The position numbers were made by a program, and so were the translations under genes. From Vibrio sp. FE10 (lineage in GTDB: Bacteria; Pseudomonadota; Gammaproteobacteria; Enterobacterales; Vibrionaceae), in contig NZ_AP028068.1 of assembly GCF_030297155.1 (NCBI RefSeq), forward strand, positions 744,001 through 808,000: 64,000 bases of DNA. The letters are read 5' to 3'. The notes beneath the pieces are model-generated. The model did no database searches and was not told the DNA's origin. It saw nothing but the letters and a program-made list of their open reading frames with translations. Of this stretch, positions 60,835-64,000 are shown piece after piece; the stretch's first letter is position 1; every line of letters begins with the position of its first letter.

Positions 60835-63012
60835 ATGAGCGATTCGCTGCAGCAGGAACTGAAAAAATTTGAACTGCCGACCCGAACGGATTTTCCGTGG
60901 GTGGGCAAAGCGATAACGACAATGGGAGTGATCCTCTCGCTGTTACACATTTGGTTTAACACCTTATCTACTTTGCCAGAGCTTTGGATCTCAGCGACCC
61001 ACTTTGCTGGCTTTGCGATCATTTGTGCACTTTGGTATCCCGCCCATATCTCACTGAAAAAAAGCAAAATTGCTTTGGCAGTGGATATCGGAATCGCTTT
61101 GGCGGCTCTGGCTTGCCTTATCTACATTCCCTTTGCGGAAGACGCATTGTATGAGCGAGGCGTGAAGTTTATCGCCAGTGATTGGTTCTTCTCTATCTTG
61201 GCGATTGCTATCGTTATTGAGCTGATTCGTCGCACCATGGGATGGTTTATTCCGGTTCTTATCTTGGTGTGTTTGAGCTATGTAGTGCTTTGGGGACAAT
61301 GGACCAGCGGCATCTTCCATTTCCCGGGTTTGAGCCTTGAAACACTGCTTTACCGAAGCTTTTACTCATCCGAAGGAATGTTCGGTTCGATCTCAAGAAT
61401 CAGCTGGACCTTCGTGTTTATGTTCATCCTATTTGGTGCTTTCTTAGTACGCTCGGGTGTCGGTGATTACATCATTGATGTGTCTCGCGCAGCGGCGGGC
61501 AAAGTGATTGGTGGCCCCGGTTTCATTGCTGTGATTGGTTCTGGCTTGATGGGTTCAGTGTCTGGTTCGAGCGTAGCAAACACGGTATCGACGGGCGTTA
61601 TCAGTATTCCCTTAATGCAAAAGGCAGGCTTCCCTTCGCGTTTCGCGGCAGGTGTTGAAGCGGCTGCATCGACGGGCGGGCAGTTGATGCCACCAGTGAT
61701 GGGTGCGGGTGCGTTTATCATGGCGTCTTACACGCAGATTCCTTATGTCGACATCATTGCGGTTTCCTTCTTACCTGCGCTTATCTACTTTTTGTCTGTG
61801 GCATTTTTCGTGCGTATAGAAGCAAAACGCAGTGGCGTGCAAAAAGTCACTTCTGGTTGTGAACCTCTATTGAAGGTATTGCTGTCGGGCTGGCACAACC
61901 TGATCCCATTAGCGGTGTTGGTGACTCTGTTGGTGAAGGGCTTCACGCCGACTTACGCAGCGGGTATCTCGATTCTGTCTGTCGTCGTGGCTTCATGGTT
62001 CTCTAAAAATCACAAAATGGGACCAAAGGCGATCATCGAAGCACTTTCTCAAGGCGCAAAAAACATGGCGACCACAGCGGTGTTGTTGGTGGGCATTGGC
62101 CTAGTTATCAACGTGATCAGCACGACCGGAATTGGTAACACCTTCTCGTTGATGATCAACAGCTGGGCGAACGGCGACTTGTTGGTGATGATAGCCTTAA
62201 TCGCACTGGCATCTTTGATTCTGGGTATGGGCTTGCCAGTAACCGCGGCTTACATCGTGTTGGGTACTCTGTCTGCTCCAGCCTTATACAAACTGATTGC
62301 TGAAAGCCAGTTGCTCGATCTGCTGGTTTCGGGTCAGTTACCTGAACAGGCGAAAGCCATCTTCATGTTGGCGGCGCCAGAAAAATTAGACTTACTGAAT
62401 GCGCCAATGGCACTCGAAACAGCCAAAGAGATGATTGCGTTAGTCCCTGCTGATTTCGTGGAAACCCTACTTGAGCAAAGCTTAGGCTTGGAAGCGATCA
62501 GTCTTGCACTGCTTTCTGCACACTTGATCATCTTCTGGTTATCGCAAGACAGCAACGTGACACCACCTGTTTGTTTAACCGCATTTGCCGCCGCGACTAT
62601 TGCTAAAACGCCACCAATGAGAACCGGATTAATGGCATGGAAGATCGCAAAAGGCTTGTACTTAGTGCCATTGTTGATTGCCTACACTAACTTGGTAAGT
62701 TGGGATGTGACCTCCGTTTTGGTCACGGGTGCTTTTGCTATTATTGGTACTTACGCGTTTGTTGCTGCGATTGAAGGCTATCTAGAAAGTAAAATTAATC
62801 TGCTGACTCGTGTTGTGTTAATCGTGCTGGGTGTGGCATTGGTTTGGCCTGATATTTCCGTCGTGATTCGCCTAGTGTGCGTAGCACTTTTCGTTGGTCT
62901 TTTTATTCACACGGCTCGTCAATATGATGCTAATCAAGTGAAAAAGGAATCGGAAGAAGAGCAAGAATCGTTGCCTCAAACGGAACCTGACACTGTCGCG
63001 TCTTCCCTATAA
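60835..63012 (+). CDS. TRAP transporter fused membrane subunit (4TM-12TM)
   Basis: The start is MSDSLQQELKKF, with CAGGAG 9 bases upstream; the frame is open 30 codons further up. The 725 residues contain the small 4TM part (about 35-150) fused to the 12TM part (about 170-700). Typical motifs are GSGLMGSVSGSSVANTVSTG and a second repeat-like GMGLPVTAAYIVLG. TAXI receptors usually pair with such fused permeases. A charged C-terminal tail ends the protein. It drives sodium-linked uptake of the receptor ligand, probably an organic acid. Confidence 0.93.
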   Translation: MSDSLQQELKKFELPTRTDFPWVGKAITTMGVILSLLHIWFNTLSTLPELWISATHFAGFAIICALWYPAHISLKKSKIALAVDIGIALAALACLIYIPFAEDALYERGVKFIASDWFFSILAIAIVIELIRRTMGWFIPVLILVCLSYVVLWGQWTSGIFHFPGLSLETLLYRSFYSSEGMFGSISRISWTFVFMFILFGAFLVRSGVGDYIIDVSRAAAGKVIGGPGFIAVIGSGLMGSVSGSSVANTVSTGVISIPLMQKAGFPSRFAAGVEAAASTGGQLMPPVMGAGAFIMASYTQIPYVDIIAVSFLPALIYFLSVAFFVRIEAKRSGVQKVTSGCEPLLKVLLSGWHNLIPLAVLVTLLVKGFTPTYAAGISILSVVVASWFSKNHKMGPKAIIEALSQGAKNMATTAVLLVGIGLVINVISTTGIGNTFSLMINSWANGDLLVMIALIALASLILGMGLPVTAAYIVLGTLSAPALYKLIAESQLLDLLVSGQLPEQAKAIFMLAAPEKLDLLNAPMALETAKEMIALVPADFVETLLEQSLGLEAISLALLSAHLIIFWLSQDSNVTPPVCLTAFAAATIAKTPPMRTGLMAWKIAKGLYLVPLLIAYTNLVSWDVTSVLVTGAFAIIGTYAFVAAIEGYLESKINLLTRVVLIVLGVALVWPDISVVIRLVCVALFVGLFIHTARQYDANQVKKESEEEQESLPQTEPDTVASSL

Positions 63013-63036
63013 TTAAAGGATGAATGTAGGAATATT

Positions 63037-64000
63037 ATGAACTCAACATACGACTATATTATCGTTGGTGGTGGCATTGTTGGTGTGTCGACGGCATGGC
63101 AATTACAGCAAGCTCACCCTGATAAAAGTATCCTTTTAGTCGAAAAGGAGCGTGGCTTCGCGCAGCACCAAACTGGCCATAATAGTGGTGTGATTCACGC
63201 TGGCGTTTACTACGCTCCGGGCAGTTTAAAGGCGGATTTCTGTAAGCGTGGCGTAGAGCGAACCATCGCTTTTTGCAGCCAACACGATATCCCTGTCGAA
63301 AACTGTGGCAAGCTGTTGGTCGCGACCAATGAGCAGGAAGTCGAGCGAATGAACGCGCTCTATCAGCGTTGCCATGATAACGACATTGATGTCGATTTGT
63401 TGGACCAAGCGCAGCTCAAACTAGCCGAGCCAAACATCACGGGCTTGGGCGCGATTTATGTCAAAACCACCAGTATCGTCGACTACAAAAAAGTCACCGA
63501 AGTAATGGCTCAAGAGTTTGTTGAAGCGGGTGGTAAGCTCAGCCTTGGCACTGAAGTGATTTTAGCCGATGAGCAAGAAGATGAGGTGCAGTTAACGTGC
63601 AAAGTCGATGGTCAGACTCTACAACTGAACAGCCGATTCTTGATCACTTGCTCTGGTTTGATGGCCGACAGAATGACCAGCATGCTTGGCATTGAAACCG
63701 ACTTCCAAATCGTCCCATATCGCGGTGAATATTATCAGTTGGACGCCAAACACAACCAAGTGGTGAATCATCTTATCTATCCGATCCCTGACCCAGAACT
63801 GCCATTCTTGGGCGTGCATTTAACACGCATGATTGATGGCTCCGTAACAGTAGGGCCAAATGCAGTTCAAGGCTGGAAGCGAGAAGGTTATGGCAAGCTT
63901 AACTTTAGTTTCAAGGACACTTGGCAGATGCTGAGTTTTGCGGGCTTTTGGAAAGTGACTGCGAATAATCTAAAAACCGGTTTGGTCGAGTTTAAAAACT
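63037..64000 (+). CDS. lhgO: L-2-hydroxyglutarate oxidase LhgO, 3' truncated by the window
   Basis: The frame stays open from the ATG at 63037 to the window end, giving 321 residues. An FAD-binding IVGGGIVGVSTAW (9-21) and GHNSGVIHAGVYYAPGSLKA (about 48-67) are hallmarks of the LhgO/L2HGDH group. RGEYYQL, PIPDPELPFLGVHLTR and VGPNAV also fit. The enzyme oxidises L-2-hydroxyglutarate to 2-oxoglutarate. It is 24 bases after the TRAP permease, so the operon may import and oxidise L-2-hydroxyglutarate or a related acid. Confidence 0.88.
   Translation, partial: MNSTYDYIIVGGGIVGVSTAWQLQQAHPDKSILLVEKERGFAQHQTGHNSGVIHAGVYYAPGSLKADFCKRGVERTIAFCSQHDIPVENCGKLLVATNEQEVERMNALYQRCHDNDIDVDLLDQAQLKLAEPNITGLGAIYVKTTSIVDYKKVTEVMAQEFVEAGGKLSLGTEVILADEQEDEVQLTCKVDGQTLQLNSRFLITCSGLMADRMTSMLGIETDFQIVPYRGEYYQLDAKHNQVVNHLIYPIPDPELPFLGVHLTRMIDGSVTVGPNAVQGWKREGYGKLNFSFKDTWQMLSFAGFWKVTANNLKTGLVEFKN

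Overview
The window looks like a stretch of the second chromosome of a marine Vibrio, close to its replication origin. It begins inside what is probably the 3' end of parB2. Five copies of the 13-bp palindrome TTTACA-N-TGTAAA follow, which is the parS2 centromere motif known for Vibrio chromosome 2. There is also a vqmA/vqmR quorum-sensing pair with its GC-rich operator. A-T rich intergenic DNA, compact operons and clear rho-independent terminators fit a Vibrio of the Splendidus type; this species-level placement is inference.

Layout. 1-4.8 kb: parB2 tail, tmcA, three parS2 sites and a DUF342/FapA-like gene. 4.9-11.1 kb (minus strand): the lapC-lapG-lapD-lapB operon, a type I secretion system for a large biofilm adhesin controlled by c-di-GMP; the adhesin and the outer-membrane pore are not in the window. 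11.2-15.5 kb: a DctB/DctD-type two-component system in decay. The kinase gene is split by an intact 1,097-bp IS630-family element, and the regulator has lost GAFTGA and its Walker B aspartate. 15.7-20.7 kb: pdxH, vqmA, vqmR and two related exported PEGA-domain proteins. 20.7-27.8 kb: a proline-catabolism locus (putR-like regulator, putA, a separate gene for the PutA C-terminal domain, putP), preceded by a cluster of ATGATCA repeats that resemble RctB iterons. 27.8-44.3 kb: mixed accessory genes, including regulators, a citrulline-type hydrolase, an ABC exporter, EptA, duplicated beta-barrel proteins and small proteins.

44.3-55.6 kb is the most coherent metabolic island. It holds an RpiR-type regulator, a PLP D-amino-acid deaminase, an N-acyl-D-amino-acid deacylase, RidA, a sodium:solute symporter, KDG kinase, KDPG aldolase, a KdgM-type porin and a GH20 hexosaminidase. 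Read together they suggest a route for oxidised chitin ends: oligosaccharide entry, release of N-acetylglucosaminate, uptake, deacetylation, deamination to 2-keto-3-deoxygluconate, phosphorylation and cleavage to pyruvate and glyceraldehyde-3-phosphate. This matches in outline a chitin-oxidation pathway reported in marine bacteria, but the assignment to these genes is inference.

55.7-64 kb: an intact DctB/DctD-type pair faces a TAXI-type TRAP transporter and an lhgO-like oxidase that runs off the window. Upstream of the transporter are three 18-bp palindromes and a sigma-54 promoter, so the regulatory circuit can be read from the DNA.
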